DNA of 64,000 bases, from assembly GCF_009755815.1 (NCBI RefSeq), contig NZ_WRPK01000006.1, forward strand, positions 1-64,000, read 5' to 3'. The stretch comes from Flavisphingomonas formosensis (GTDB taxonomy: Bacteria > Pseudomonadota > Alphaproteobacteria > Sphingomonadales > Sphingomonadaceae). The position numbers were made by a program, and so were the translations under genes. Shown here piece after piece: positions 51,295-61,471 of this stretch; position 1 is the stretch's first letter, and each line of letters starts with the position of its first letter. The notes beneath the pieces are model-generated. The model saw nothing but the letters and a program-made list of their open reading frames with translations. It ran no database searches and was not told where the DNA came from.

Positions 51295-52287
51295 TCAGGG
51301 CAGGGCAGGAAAGTCGCTCCGCCGATAATGTTCGGCCATGGCCCTTAGCGCCTCCGGCGCGAGCACCTCGACCGCCGTTCCCCAGGAATAGAGATGCCAG
51401 CACATTTCGAGATAACCGGAAGCGCGGAACCGCACGATTAATGCTCCGTCTTCGAGCTCTTCGAGCTGCTGGGTGGGATGAAAGATGTAGCGCCTCGCAT
51501 GCGCTGCCGCATCGCGTGTGAACTTCCAGACGACCTCGCCATATTGGCGGCTATCCTCATAGGAGCCGAAGGCAAGCGCGGCATGTTTGCGGATGCTGAA
51601 GTCGGGATCGATCTCGAAGCCTTCCTCCATAAGCTCCGCTTCGTAGATTTCCTCGACGCGATAATGACGCAGCCGCGAATTGGGCTTCGCGGTGTCGCGT
51701 GCAACCAGATATCTGCGGACGCCGAGCAGAAGACCGTGCGGTGCCACGATCCGCTCGCTGGGCACGTCCTCGGCTCGATTGCGATAGACGATCCGTAGCA
51801 GCTGCGGACCTTTCAGCGCTTCCGAGATCGCGGCGTCCACCGTCGATATGGCGGCGGGCCGCGGGCCGGGCCGCACCGCATGGCCGAGCGCTTCGAGCAG
51901 CGCCTCTTCATCCACGGCAAGCCTCGTGCCGGCGCCCGGCGGAATAAGTGCCCTGACCTTGCGTTCGAGCTGGCGTGCCGTGTCGGCCTCGCTCGCCATG
52001 CCCTGCGCGTCGAGCGCAGCGATCGCCGTTGAAAGCGCAGCCAGCTCCTCGGCCGAAGGCGTCAATAGCGGGGCGATCACGCGGGCCGGCAGGATCCAGC
52101 GGGCGCGGCGATCCTCGTCGAACCGTTGCTCGGTGGCGGGGAAGCTCGCCTGCAGCGCATCGGACATCCGCTGTGCGGTCCGATGCGAACAGGCGAAGAC
52201 CTCTTCGATCTCGGCAAGGGATACGCCGCGGCTGCGGGTTGCGAGCATCGCCAGTTGCAGGAGTAACTGTGCCTTCGCAAATGACAT
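51295..52287 (-). CDS. WYL-domain transcriptional regulator
   Basis: A 330-residue regulator with an N-terminal helix-turn-helix (GVSLAEIEEVFACSHRTAQR) and a C-terminal WYL domain, seen in QLLRIVYRNRAEDVPSERIV and GVRRYLVARDTAKPNSRLRH, that probably senses a ligand or nucleic acid. A WCX-type tail ends LEMCWHLYSWGTAVEVLAPE. The ATG at 52287 is preceded by GGAGAG; a longer frame to 52362 overlaps the leader of the next gene. It is divergent from the TonB-dependent receptor, which it may regulate; that link is inferred from position only. Confidence 0.85.
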   Translation of the reverse strand: MSFAKAQLLLQLAMLATRSRGVSLAEIEEVFACSHRTAQRMSDALQASFPATEQRFDEDRRARWILPARVIAPLLTPSAEELAALSTAIAALDAQGMASEADTARQLERKVRALIPPGAGTRLAVDEEALLEALGHAVRPGPRPAAISTVDAAISEALKGPQLLRIVYRNRAEDVPSERIVAPHGLLLGVRRYLVARDTAKPNSRLRHYRVEEIYEAELMEEGFEIDPDFSIRKHAALAFGSYEDSRQYGEVVWKFTRDAAAHARRYIFHPTQQLEELEDGALIVRFRASGYLEMCWHLYSWGTAVEVLAPEALRAMAEHYRRSDFPALP

Positions 52288-52487
52288 GCCGGGTCTCTCC
52301 ATGACGGCGCCGTTCCCGCTTGTGGCATGGCATCCGGTTTCGGGGAAAGTATCCGCAGCCATTGGAGCCGGCAGCTATGCCACGGAAGTTGGATATCCTG
52401 CACCGCCAGCGGATAGACCAGCACGCGATTATCGGTCCTTATCCTCCCGGTGAAAGCGGCTCAATAACGGCCGAGTTGGGGGAAGAC

Positions 52488-54785
<2,298 letters not shown>

Positions 54786-54817
54786 TCCGCGCGCCATTCC
54801 CTTTCCTCCCGTATCTC

Positions 54818-55624
54818 ATGACGGATGCCGACATGACGCGCGTTGCCGCCCACATGTGCCTGGGCAAGAATCGATTGGATCGGAAAGCCCAGGTCGGCCG
54901 GCCGCTGCTCGCCTGCTATTTCCCGATGGGCGATCCGCTATTCGAAGGGGATATGCGGGACATTTATGCCGGCGAGGGCGTGGACATCGTCGAACTCGGC
55001 ATGCCGACGCCTCACCCCCATCTCGATGGGCCGGACATAGCCGGCGCCATGGCACGCGCGCTGACGAGTCCGGTCGACAGCTATATGCGGCTGGCGGAGA
55101 TGGCCGAATGGCTATCGCTCGATTCAGCCCGGCCGGCGGGCGTATGCATGGCCTATCAGGATCTCGATATGATGCGGATCGCGCCGGCGACGCTCGACGT
55201 GATGGACGGCCTGCTGTTGATCGGTCGCGCGGCGCGCCGCGATGCGGCGATGATCGAGGCCTTGTGCGAGGTCCACGACGTGCGCGAGTGCGGCCTCGTG
55301 CCGCTGGGCTTTTCCGCGGCGGAGGCCGGTGCTGCCACGGCCTATGACGGCTATGTGATGATGCAGGCTGCATCCGGGCCTACGGGGCCGCGTCTCGCCC
55401 TCGACGCGGGCCTCGGCACGGCGATTGCTGGATTGCGGCAAGCGGGCATCACCCGCCCGATCCTCGCCGGTTTCGGTATCGGAACGCCGGAGCAGGCGCG
55501 CGAGGCGATTGACAGCGGTGCGGACGGCGTGGTGATCGGATCGATGTGCATGCGCAAGGCGATGGCAGGACGTGCTGCCATCCGCGGCTTCCTGCGTGAC
55601 GTGCGGGCAGCGCTCGATGCCTGA
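54818..55624 (+). CDS. divergent tryptophan synthase alpha-like (TrpA-like) protein
   Basis: A 268-residue TIM-barrel protein related to TrpA, which cleaves indole-3-glycerol phosphate by retro-aldol reaction. LLACYFPMGDPLF is strand 1. VDIVELGMPTPHPHLDGP retains the equivalents of the catalytic Glu49 and Asp60, but the canonical PFSDPLADGP between them has become PTPHPHLDGP. Phosphate-site loops are GYVMMQAASGPTGP and LAGFGIGTPEQAREAIDSGA followed by DGVVIGSM. The middle is shortened and divergent, so the substrate is probably not indole-3-glycerol phosphate. The ATG at 54833 is an alternative start. It overlaps the kinase gene by eight bases. Confidence 0.75.
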   Translation: MTDADMTRVAAHMCLGKNRLDRKAQVGRPLLACYFPMGDPLFEGDMRDIYAGEGVDIVELGMPTPHPHLDGPDIAGAMARALTSPVDSYMRLAEMAEWLSLDSARPAGVCMAYQDLDMMRIAPATLDVMDGLLLIGRAARRDAAMIEALCEVHDVRECGLVPLGFSAAEAGAATAYDGYVMMQAASGPTGPRLALDAGLGTAIAGLRQAGITRPILAGFGIGTPEQAREAIDSGADGVVIGSMCMRKAMAGRAAIRGFLRDVRAALDA

Positions 55625-57083
55625 GGCCGGTCTCGTGCTCGGTGTCGATCTCGGCACCACGTCGCTCAAGGGCTCGCTGTTCGATGTGCAGGGCCGGCTG
55701 ATTGCCGATCACTCGACCGTCTATCCGACGACGCGCCATGCCGATGGCCGTGTCGAGCAGGATCCGGGCGACTGGCTCGATGCGTTCTGGACAGTTGTCG
55801 ATGTGCTGCTGGACGGGCGGGATCCGGCCGGCCTGATTGCGCTCGGCATCTGCAGCCAGGTGAATACCAACGTGTTCGTCGATGACGAGGGGCGGGCGCT
55901 GGCTCCGGCGATCACCTGGCTTGACGGCCGCTGCGAAGGTGAGGCCGCGCGCCTCGATGCCTTGGTCGACGATACCGCGCGGCATCGCTGGTGGCCCTCC
56001 GGAATGGCGATCAGCGCGAGCCACACGCTGCCGCGCATGGCGTGGATGGCGGCGGTGCACCCCGGCATCTGGAACCGCACGGCCAAGGTACTGTCGCCCA
56101 AGGATTTCCTGCTGCGGCACCTGACCGGCCAGTGGACCGCCGATGCGCCGGCGGCCTTCGATCTGGTCGATATGCAGGGCCGCTACATACCGGAGCTGCT
56201 TGCCCTCGTGCCGGGAGCGGCGGCACGGCTGGCGCCGCTCGCTTCCTATCGCAGCGTCATCGGCCGGGTTTCCCATCCGCGCCTGCCCGGGTGCAGGGCG
56301 ATGGTGGTCAACGGGACGATGGATGCGCTCGGCTGCCTGTTCGGATCCGGCGCGAGCGGTCCGGGCGAAGGCAGCTATATCAGCGGCACTTCCGAGATCA
56401 TCGCGATGATCGGAGATCGGCCGGGCAGCGCGCCGGGGATTGTCAGCTTCGTCCCGGTGGACGACTGGCACGTCCAGGCCGGACCGACCCAGAGCGGGGG
56501 CGATACCCTGCGATGGCTGGCGGAGCTGCTGTCGCTTCCCTTTCAGGACGTGCTGGCGCTGGCGGCAACGGCGGATCGTAGCGGGGCGGGAGACGAGATA
56601 CTCTTCCTGCCGCATCTGGAGGGCGAGCGCGCGCCGTTCTGGGATTCGCGGGCGCGGGGCAGCTTCCTCGGCCTGCGCTCGTCGGACGGGCCCGCCGCGC
56701 TCGCCCTCGCCGCGCTCGAAGGCGTCGCGCTCTCCGCCGGGCTGATCTTTTCCGGATGCGCGCAGGCGGTTGGACACAGGCCCGACGCGCTCTATCTCGG
56801 CGGCAAGGGCAACCGATCGGATCTCTGGGCGCAGATTCGGGCCGACGTGCTCGGCATCCCGCTGCACCGTGTGGATTGTCTCGATACCGGCGCCGTCGGC
56901 GCGGGAATCATGGCGGGGGTCGGTGCGGGTCTTTTCCCGAGCATCGCTGAAGCATCGCGCGCCTTCGTGCGGATCGAGCGGACCTTCGTGCCCGATCCCG
57001 CCCGGCGTGCGCGCTATGATCGGCTCACCCGGCGCTATCTTGTTGCCTATCAGCAACTCAAGCCATTTTACGCCTTGGAATAA
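55617..57083 (+). CDS. FGGY-family carbohydrate kinase
   Basis: A 488-residue sugar kinase of the FGGY family (xylulokinase, gluconate kinase, glycerol kinase relatives). The first ATP-site motif is LGVDLGTTSLKGSLFDVQGR, then DPGDWLDAFWTVV, AITWLDGRCEGEAARLDAL, GTMDALGCLFGSGASGPGEG and the C-terminal family signature DALYLGGKGNRSDLWAQIRA. The ATG overlaps the TrpA-like stop, so they are made together. Its substrate is unknown; a phosphorylated polyol or sugar made here could be what the TrpA-like aldolase cleaves, since TrpA acts on a glycerol phosphate side chain. That link is inference. Confidence 0.85.
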   Translation: MPEAGLVLGVDLGTTSLKGSLFDVQGRLIADHSTVYPTTRHADGRVEQDPGDWLDAFWTVVDVLLDGRDPAGLIALGICSQVNTNVFVDDEGRALAPAITWLDGRCEGEAARLDALVDDTARHRWWPSGMAISASHTLPRMAWMAAVHPGIWNRTAKVLSPKDFLLRHLTGQWTADAPAAFDLVDMQGRYIPELLALVPGAAARLAPLASYRSVIGRVSHPRLPGCRAMVVNGTMDALGCLFGSGASGPGEGSYISGTSEIIAMIGDRPGSAPGIVSFVPVDDWHVQAGPTQSGGDTLRWLAELLSLPFQDVLALAATADRSGAGDEILFLPHLEGERAPFWDSRARGSFLGLRSSDGPAALALAALEGVALSAGLIFSGCAQAVGHRPDALYLGGKGNRSDLWAQIRADVLGIPLHRVDCLDTGAVGAGIMAGVGAGLFPSIAEASRAFVRIERTFVPDPARRARYDRLTRRYLVAYQQLKPFYALE

Positions 57084-57163
57084 GGGATTTCGGCTATTGT
57101 TTAGCCTTGAAGGAATCGCGCATTTGCGACAGATTTGTTGCTCCCGGCCGCGGAGAAAGATCG

Positions 57164-58147
57164 ATGTTCGCAGTGCCTTTGGTGCGACCCCTCTCTACCA
57201 GGGTTAGCTATCAGTCGATCCGGCTCGACGACTTCAGCTCCTATCTGTCGGGGGCCTATTGCACGCATCGCGTTTTCAAGCGGGGACGCGGCGGAGCGGT
57301 AGATGCACGGCATCACCGCGTCTCGCTGGGCAATATATCGCTCAACTATTTGCAATATGGGGCCGAAGTGGAAATCGATCCCGGCCTTTTCGAAACCTTC
57401 TACATGTTGGAATTGCCCGTCTCGGGATGGGTGGATCTCGATCATTGCGGCAAGACGGTGCGCAACCAGACGGGCTTTGCGACGATCCTGTCGCCGACCG
57501 AGCCGGTGCGATCGATCTGGTCGCAGGATTGCGGCCAGCGGATGATCAAGATTTCTCGAGCGACGGTCGAGCGCCAGGTGGGCCGCATGCTGGGCCGCGC
57601 GATCACCGAGCCGGTGGTGTTCGACACTTTGATCGATCTGTCGCGAGAGCCGGGGGGATCGATCGTCCGGCTCTGCAATTTCCTGTTCGATCAATATGAG
57701 ATGGATCCGGGCTTGTTCGGCGAGCGGCGCGTTTCCGAAGAAATCGAGAATGCGCTGATCACGCTGCTGTTGCTCGGCCAGCCGAACAATTATTCAGGGC
57801 CGCTCGCCGCCAGCAACAGCGGAGCGGTGCCGCGGCACGTGCGCCGCGCGCTCGACTATATCGAGCAGAATCTGCGCGAGGAGATCAGCATCGAGGCCGT
57901 TATCGAAGCGAGCGCGGTCAGTGCACGTGCCCTCTATGCCGGGTTCGAGCGGTTCGTCGGCACGCCACCCCAGCTCTATATCCGCAACCGGCGGCTTGAT
58001 GGGGTGCGCGGCGCGCTGTCCGAAGCCTGTGCGCCGACGACGGTGAGCGAGCTGGCGCTGGAATGGGGCTTCACCCATCTCGGTCGCTTCTCCTCCGAAT
58101 ATCGTCGGCGGTTCGGCGAATTGCCGTCGGATACGCTTCGGCGCTGA
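57164..58147 (+). CDS. AraC-family transcriptional regulator
   Basis: A 327-residue regulator. The N-terminal half (FETFYMLELPVSGWVDLDHC region) is the AraC-binding-like domain 2, a cupin-type ligand domain. The C-terminal half holds two helix-turn-helix motifs: ISIEAVIEASAVSARALYAG and VSELALEWGFTHLGRFSSEY, then RRRFGELPSD. It lies between the kinase and the TrpB-like gene in the same direction and probably controls them and the receptor. The ATG at 57164 has GGAGAAAG upstream; a TTG at 57107 would be weaker. Confidence 0.88.
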   Translation: MFAVPLVRPLSTRVSYQSIRLDDFSSYLSGAYCTHRVFKRGRGGAVDARHHRVSLGNISLNYLQYGAEVEIDPGLFETFYMLELPVSGWVDLDHCGKTVRNQTGFATILSPTEPVRSIWSQDCGQRMIKISRATVERQVGRMLGRAITEPVVFDTLIDLSREPGGSIVRLCNFLFDQYEMDPGLFGERRVSEEIENALITLLLLGQPNNYSGPLAASNSGAVPRHVRRALDYIEQNLREEISIEAVIEASAVSARALYAGFERFVGTPPQLYIRNRRLDGVRGALSEACAPTTVSELALEWGFTHLGRFSSEYRRRFGELPSDTLRR

Positions 58148-58269
58148 TTGCGGCGGCGCGATAGCGCCCGTCATCCGATCCCGGCGCAGCTTGTCCACTG
58201 GCCGCGGTGAATGCCGGTGTGCTTTTCTCCGGCGCTGGCGGGTGCGCGCCGCCCATGGTTCATCGGCGC

Positions 58270-59466
58270 ATGACCAACCAGATAGTGACGGTGCCCTGCC
58301 ACAGCCGGGGCCGCTTTGCCGGTCGTCCCGGCGAAGCCTTTGGCGGGCAATTCGTCGCACCCATATTGTTGCCCGTCCTCGATCGGCTGGAGGCGGCCTA
58401 TCGCGAAGCCCGCGCGGATCCCGTCTTCCGCGCGACGTTCGACAGGCTGCTCGCCGATCATGTCGGGCGACCGACGCCGCTGAGCCTGATCGAGCTCGGG
58501 GATGCCGGCGCCGCCCGGCTGTTCTTGAAGCGCGAGGATCTTTCGAACAGCGGCGGCAGCTATGGCGGCGGCGTGCTCGGGCAATGCCTGTTGGCGCAGC
58601 GCATGGGGATGGGAGCGGTGGTCGCCGACACCGGATCCGGCGATCATGGCGTGGCCGTGGCGGCCACCGCGTCGCGGCTCGGCCTCGCCGCAACGATCTA
58701 TATCGCCGATCCGGCGGGACGTTCCCAGCTCGCTATGGTCGATCGCATGCGGGCCTTTGGCGCCACGGTCGCGATGGTGCCCGGAGAGGCGAGCATGCTG
58801 CACCATGCGATGAGCGGCGCGATCCAGCATTGGATGGCCCATGGCGCCGATTGTCTTTACGTCGCTGGTGCGCCGATCGGGCCGCATCCCTATCCCACTC
58901 TGGTGCGTGATTTCCAGGCCGTGATCGGCCGGGAGGCGCGGGCGCAGATCGTCGAGCGCACGGGCGCGCCGCCCGCTGTCGCAATTGCGACGATGGATGG
59001 AGGCGGAGCGGCCGTGGGGCTGTTCGGCGCATTGCTCGACGATGCGACGCGCCTGATCCTGGTGGAGCCGGAGGGCGATGGCGGCAGCCGCAGCGCCGCG
59101 CCGCTCAGCCATGGCCGGCCCGGCGTGCTGCACGGCGCCTACACGCTGCTGCTGCAGGATGCGGACGGGCAGCTGTGCGACATACGCGCGCTAGCGCCCG
59201 GCGCGTCCTATCCAGCCGCCGGACCGGAACTGGCCGCCTGGGCTCGCGCCGGCCGGATCGAGGTCGCGCGCATCGCGGACGGCGATGCGATCGCCAGCCT
59301 GCGCTGGGCGGCGCGGCATTACGGGCTGCTCATGTCGCTCGAATCCGCTTACGGGGTCGCCCACGCGCAGAGGATGGCGGCCACTGCCGCGACGGGAACG
59401 GCGATCGTCTGCGTGCTCAATGGAGGCGGCACCAAGGATCTGCCGCTGGTGGAGCGCCACGGATGA
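58270..59466 (+). CDS. TrpB-like protein lacking the PLP lysine (probable pseudoenzyme)
   Basis: A 398-residue protein that aligns along its whole length with tryptophan synthase beta: RFAGRPGEAFGGQFVAPILL, LFLKREDLSNSGG, VLGQCLLAQRMGMG, GPHPYPTLVRDFQAVIG. Key residues are changed. The PLP lysine (HK in GAHKTN) is replaced by SY at residues 97-98, the catalytic Glu109 by Asp in ADTGSGDHG, and the phosphate-binding GGGSNA by GGGAAV. The serine of LSGRGDKD has become a glycine (LNGGGTKD). Covalent PLP chemistry is therefore not expected. The start is uncertain: ATGs at 58255 and 58207 are alternatives. It overlaps the next TrpA-like gene by ATGA, keeping the B-A order of trpBA. Confidence 0.85.
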   Translation: MTNQIVTVPCHSRGRFAGRPGEAFGGQFVAPILLPVLDRLEAAYREARADPVFRATFDRLLADHVGRPTPLSLIELGDAGAARLFLKREDLSNSGGSYGGGVLGQCLLAQRMGMGAVVADTGSGDHGVAVAATASRLGLAATIYIADPAGRSQLAMVDRMRAFGATVAMVPGEASMLHHAMSGAIQHWMAHGADCLYVAGAPIGPHPYPTLVRDFQAVIGREARAQIVERTGAPPAVAIATMDGGGAAVGLFGALLDDATRLILVEPEGDGGSRSAAPLSHGRPGVLHGAYTLLLQDADGQLCDIRALAPGASYPAAGPELAAWARAGRIEVARIADGDAIASLRWAARHYGLLMSLESAYGVAHAQRMAATAATGTAIVCVLNGGGTKDLPLVERHG

Positions 59467-60281
59467 GCCGCCGTCTCACGCGGCGCTTCGTCGAGCGCCG
59501 CCAACAGGGCCGGGCCGCGCTGATTTTCTATCTTGCCGCGGGCGATCCTTCGATCGCGCTGGCGGCGGACATGCTCCACGCGGTCGTCGCAGGCGGCGCC
59601 GATATCATCGAGCTCGGTTATCCCTTTTGTGATCCAATCCTCGATGGCCCGGTCATTCGTCTCGCCAATCGGCGCGCGCTGGATGCCGGCGGGTCGCTGG
59701 ACGCTACGCTGGCGATCGTCCGTCGCTTTCGCGCGCGCGATGCCGACACGCCGATCGTGCTGATGGGTTATGCCAATCCCCTTTTGTCGCGAGACGGCGC
59801 CGTGTTCGCCTACATTGCCGATGCGGGCGCTGACGCGCTGATCATTCCCGATCTGCCACTGCGTGAGGCCGCTGCGCTGCTGCCGGCGATCGCGGCGGCG
59901 GGCCTTGCTCTCGTCCCGCTCGTCTCGCCGGATGGTATGACGGATGCGAACCTCGCGGCCAGTCCGGGAGTGGGCGGCTTCAGCTACTGTGTCGCTCAGG
60001 CCGGGCCGACCGGCGGCGCCGCCCCGGACACCGGACAGGTGCGCGCCGCAGTCGCGATGTGCCGGGCCTTGTCGGATCGACCAGTGGCGGTCGGCTTCGG
60101 AATCAAGACGCCGGCGCTGGCTGCCGAGATCGCGGCGGTTGCGGACGGCGTCATCGTAGGATCGGCGCTGGTCGACCGGATCCGGGCAATGGGCGACGAG
60201 GATGTGGACGCGGCCGCACTGTTTGCCGCGATCGCGGACTTCTGCCGGACGTTCAGGACCGCGATCGACGGGCGATCGTGA
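59463..60281 (+). CDS. tryptophan synthase alpha-like (TrpA-like) protein, second copy
   Basis: A 272-residue TIM-barrel close to TrpA. IIELGYPFCDPILDGPVIRL keeps the equivalents of the catalytic Glu49 and Asp60. VLMGYANPLLSRDGAVFAYI, GFSYCVAQAGPTGGAAPD and VAVGFGIKTPALAAEIAAVA then DGVIVGSALVD follow the standard phosphate-binding layout. It could therefore still perform retro-aldol cleavage of an indole-3-glycerol-phosphate-like compound. It is coupled by ATGA to the TrpB-like pseudoenzyme, suggesting a complex. Its 3' end overlaps the convergent MFS gene by 29 bases. No trpC, trpD or trpF is present, so tryptophan synthesis is not its likely role. Confidence 0.82.
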   Translation: MSRRLTRRFVERRQQGRAALIFYLAAGDPSIALAADMLHAVVAGGADIIELGYPFCDPILDGPVIRLANRRALDAGGSLDATLAIVRRFRARDADTPIVLMGYANPLLSRDGAVFAYIADAGADALIIPDLPLREAAALLPAIAAAGLALVPLVSPDGMTDANLAASPGVGGFSYCVAQAGPTGGAAPDTGQVRAAVAMCRALSDRPVAVGFGIKTPALAAEIAAVADGVIVGSALVDRIRAMGDEDVDAAALFAAIADFCRTFRTAIDGRS

Positions 60282-61443
60282 AAGCGATGGCGACGCAGGC
60301 CAGGCAGGCGAGCGGCGCCACGATCGCCTGTCCGTAGAGCCGGGCTATCGGCGTGGCGCCTCGCAGCGCGCCGACGGCGTAGGAGCCGATGCCCACGCCC
60401 ACCATCATCGCTGCGGTGAGCATCGAGGCGATCCAGGAAATGGCGCGTGGCGTGCGGGCGGCGGTGAAGGCGACGAGCATCGGGAAGAAGGCCGAACAGG
60501 CCAGACCGGCCAGACCGAAGCCCGCATAGGCGGCGCCGCTTCCTTCGACATGCGGCAGCAGCAGCAGCGCGGCGGCCATGGCGCAAGGCAGTACCGCAAG
60601 GAACAGGATCGGCGGCAGCCTGACCGCGATCAGCGAGGCGAGCAGCCGGCCGCCGGTGATCGCTGCCCAGAAGCAGGTCAGCGCCAGCGCGGCGTCGCGG
60701 GCCGCGAGGCCGCGTTCCTCGGTGAGGAACACTGTCGCCCAGTTGGAGAATGTGCCCTCGGCCACCGAGTAGAGCATGGCAGCGGCGGCACAGGCCCAGA
60801 AGAAAATGGTCCTGCCCGGATGGCGCGTGTTGCCCACCGTATCGCCCGGCACTTCGTCGGGGATCGGAAAGCGAGTGGACAGGGCGATCAGGAACAGCAG
60901 CCCGCTGACCACCGCCAGCAGCCCGGGTCCGGCGATCCACATTCCCCTGTCAGCAAGCGCCGCGAAGAAGACGGGAGCCACGGTCAGCCCCGCACCCGCG
61001 CACATGTGCAGCGCCGTCACCGCGGCGCCCTGTCGGGCGGGGAAGAGCAAGGCGGCGAATGCGTTGAGCGGTCCGCCGCCGAAGCCGAAGCCGAAACCGA
61101 AAGAGGCGGTGCCCATCATGATGAGGAGAAGGGCAAGGCTTGGTGCGACCAGGCTTGATGCGGCGAGCAGCGCCTCCGCGATCGCGAAGCAGGCCAGCGC
61201 GATCAGGAACATGCCGCGCAGGGAGAGCCGGCGCTCGATCGCTCCGCCGGCGAGCGCGCCGAGCACGGATGCGGCGAGCTGCGGGATATAGATCGCGCCA
61301 TATTGCTCGTTAGAGAAATGATGGAGCGCGCGCAGCACGACGCTGCTCGCCGGGAAGCTCACCAAGGTGAGACCGATGACCAGGCCGCCGGCATAAGTGC
61401 AGAGCGCCGGAGCGAAGCGGTGGAGAAGGGGCCGTTGCGTCAT
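60253..61443 (-). CDS. MFS transporter
   Basis: A 396-residue major facilitator with about 12 membrane helices. It begins APALCTYAGGLVIGLTLVSF, has GGAIERRLSLRGMFLIALAC in the loop after helix 2 and SWIASMLTAAMMVGVGIGSY in the second half. It resembles FucP- or Bcr-type sugar and drug carriers only loosely, so substrate and direction are open. It starts 29 bases after the FAD oxidoreductase stop and belongs to the leftward operon at the window's right end, convergent with the TrpA-like gene. Confidence 0.8.
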   Translation of the reverse strand: MTQRPLLHRFAPALCTYAGGLVIGLTLVSFPASSVVLRALHHFSNEQYGAIYIPQLAASVLGALAGGAIERRLSLRGMFLIALACFAIAEALLAASSLVAPSLALLLIMMGTASFGFGFGFGGGPLNAFAALLFPARQGAAVTALHMCAGAGLTVAPVFFAALADRGMWIAGPGLLAVVSGLLFLIALSTRFPIPDEVPGDTVGNTRHPGRTIFFWACAAAAMLYSVAEGTFSNWATVFLTEERGLAARDAALALTCFWAAITGGRLLASLIAVRLPPILFLAVLPCAMAAALLLLPHVEGSGAAYAGFGLAGLACSAFFPMLVAFTAARTPRAISWIASMLTAAMMVGVGIGSYAVGALRGATPIARLYGQAIVAPLACLACVAIAFTIARRSRS

Positions 61444-61471
61444 GGGGCGCGTTCCGTTTCGCGAGTGTCGG

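Noticed and set aside
54818-60281. Ordinary trpBA tryptophan synthase genes
   Set aside because: The beta-like protein lacks the PLP lysine and several catalytic residues, there are two alpha-like proteins, and kinase, receptor and AraC genes are interleaved.
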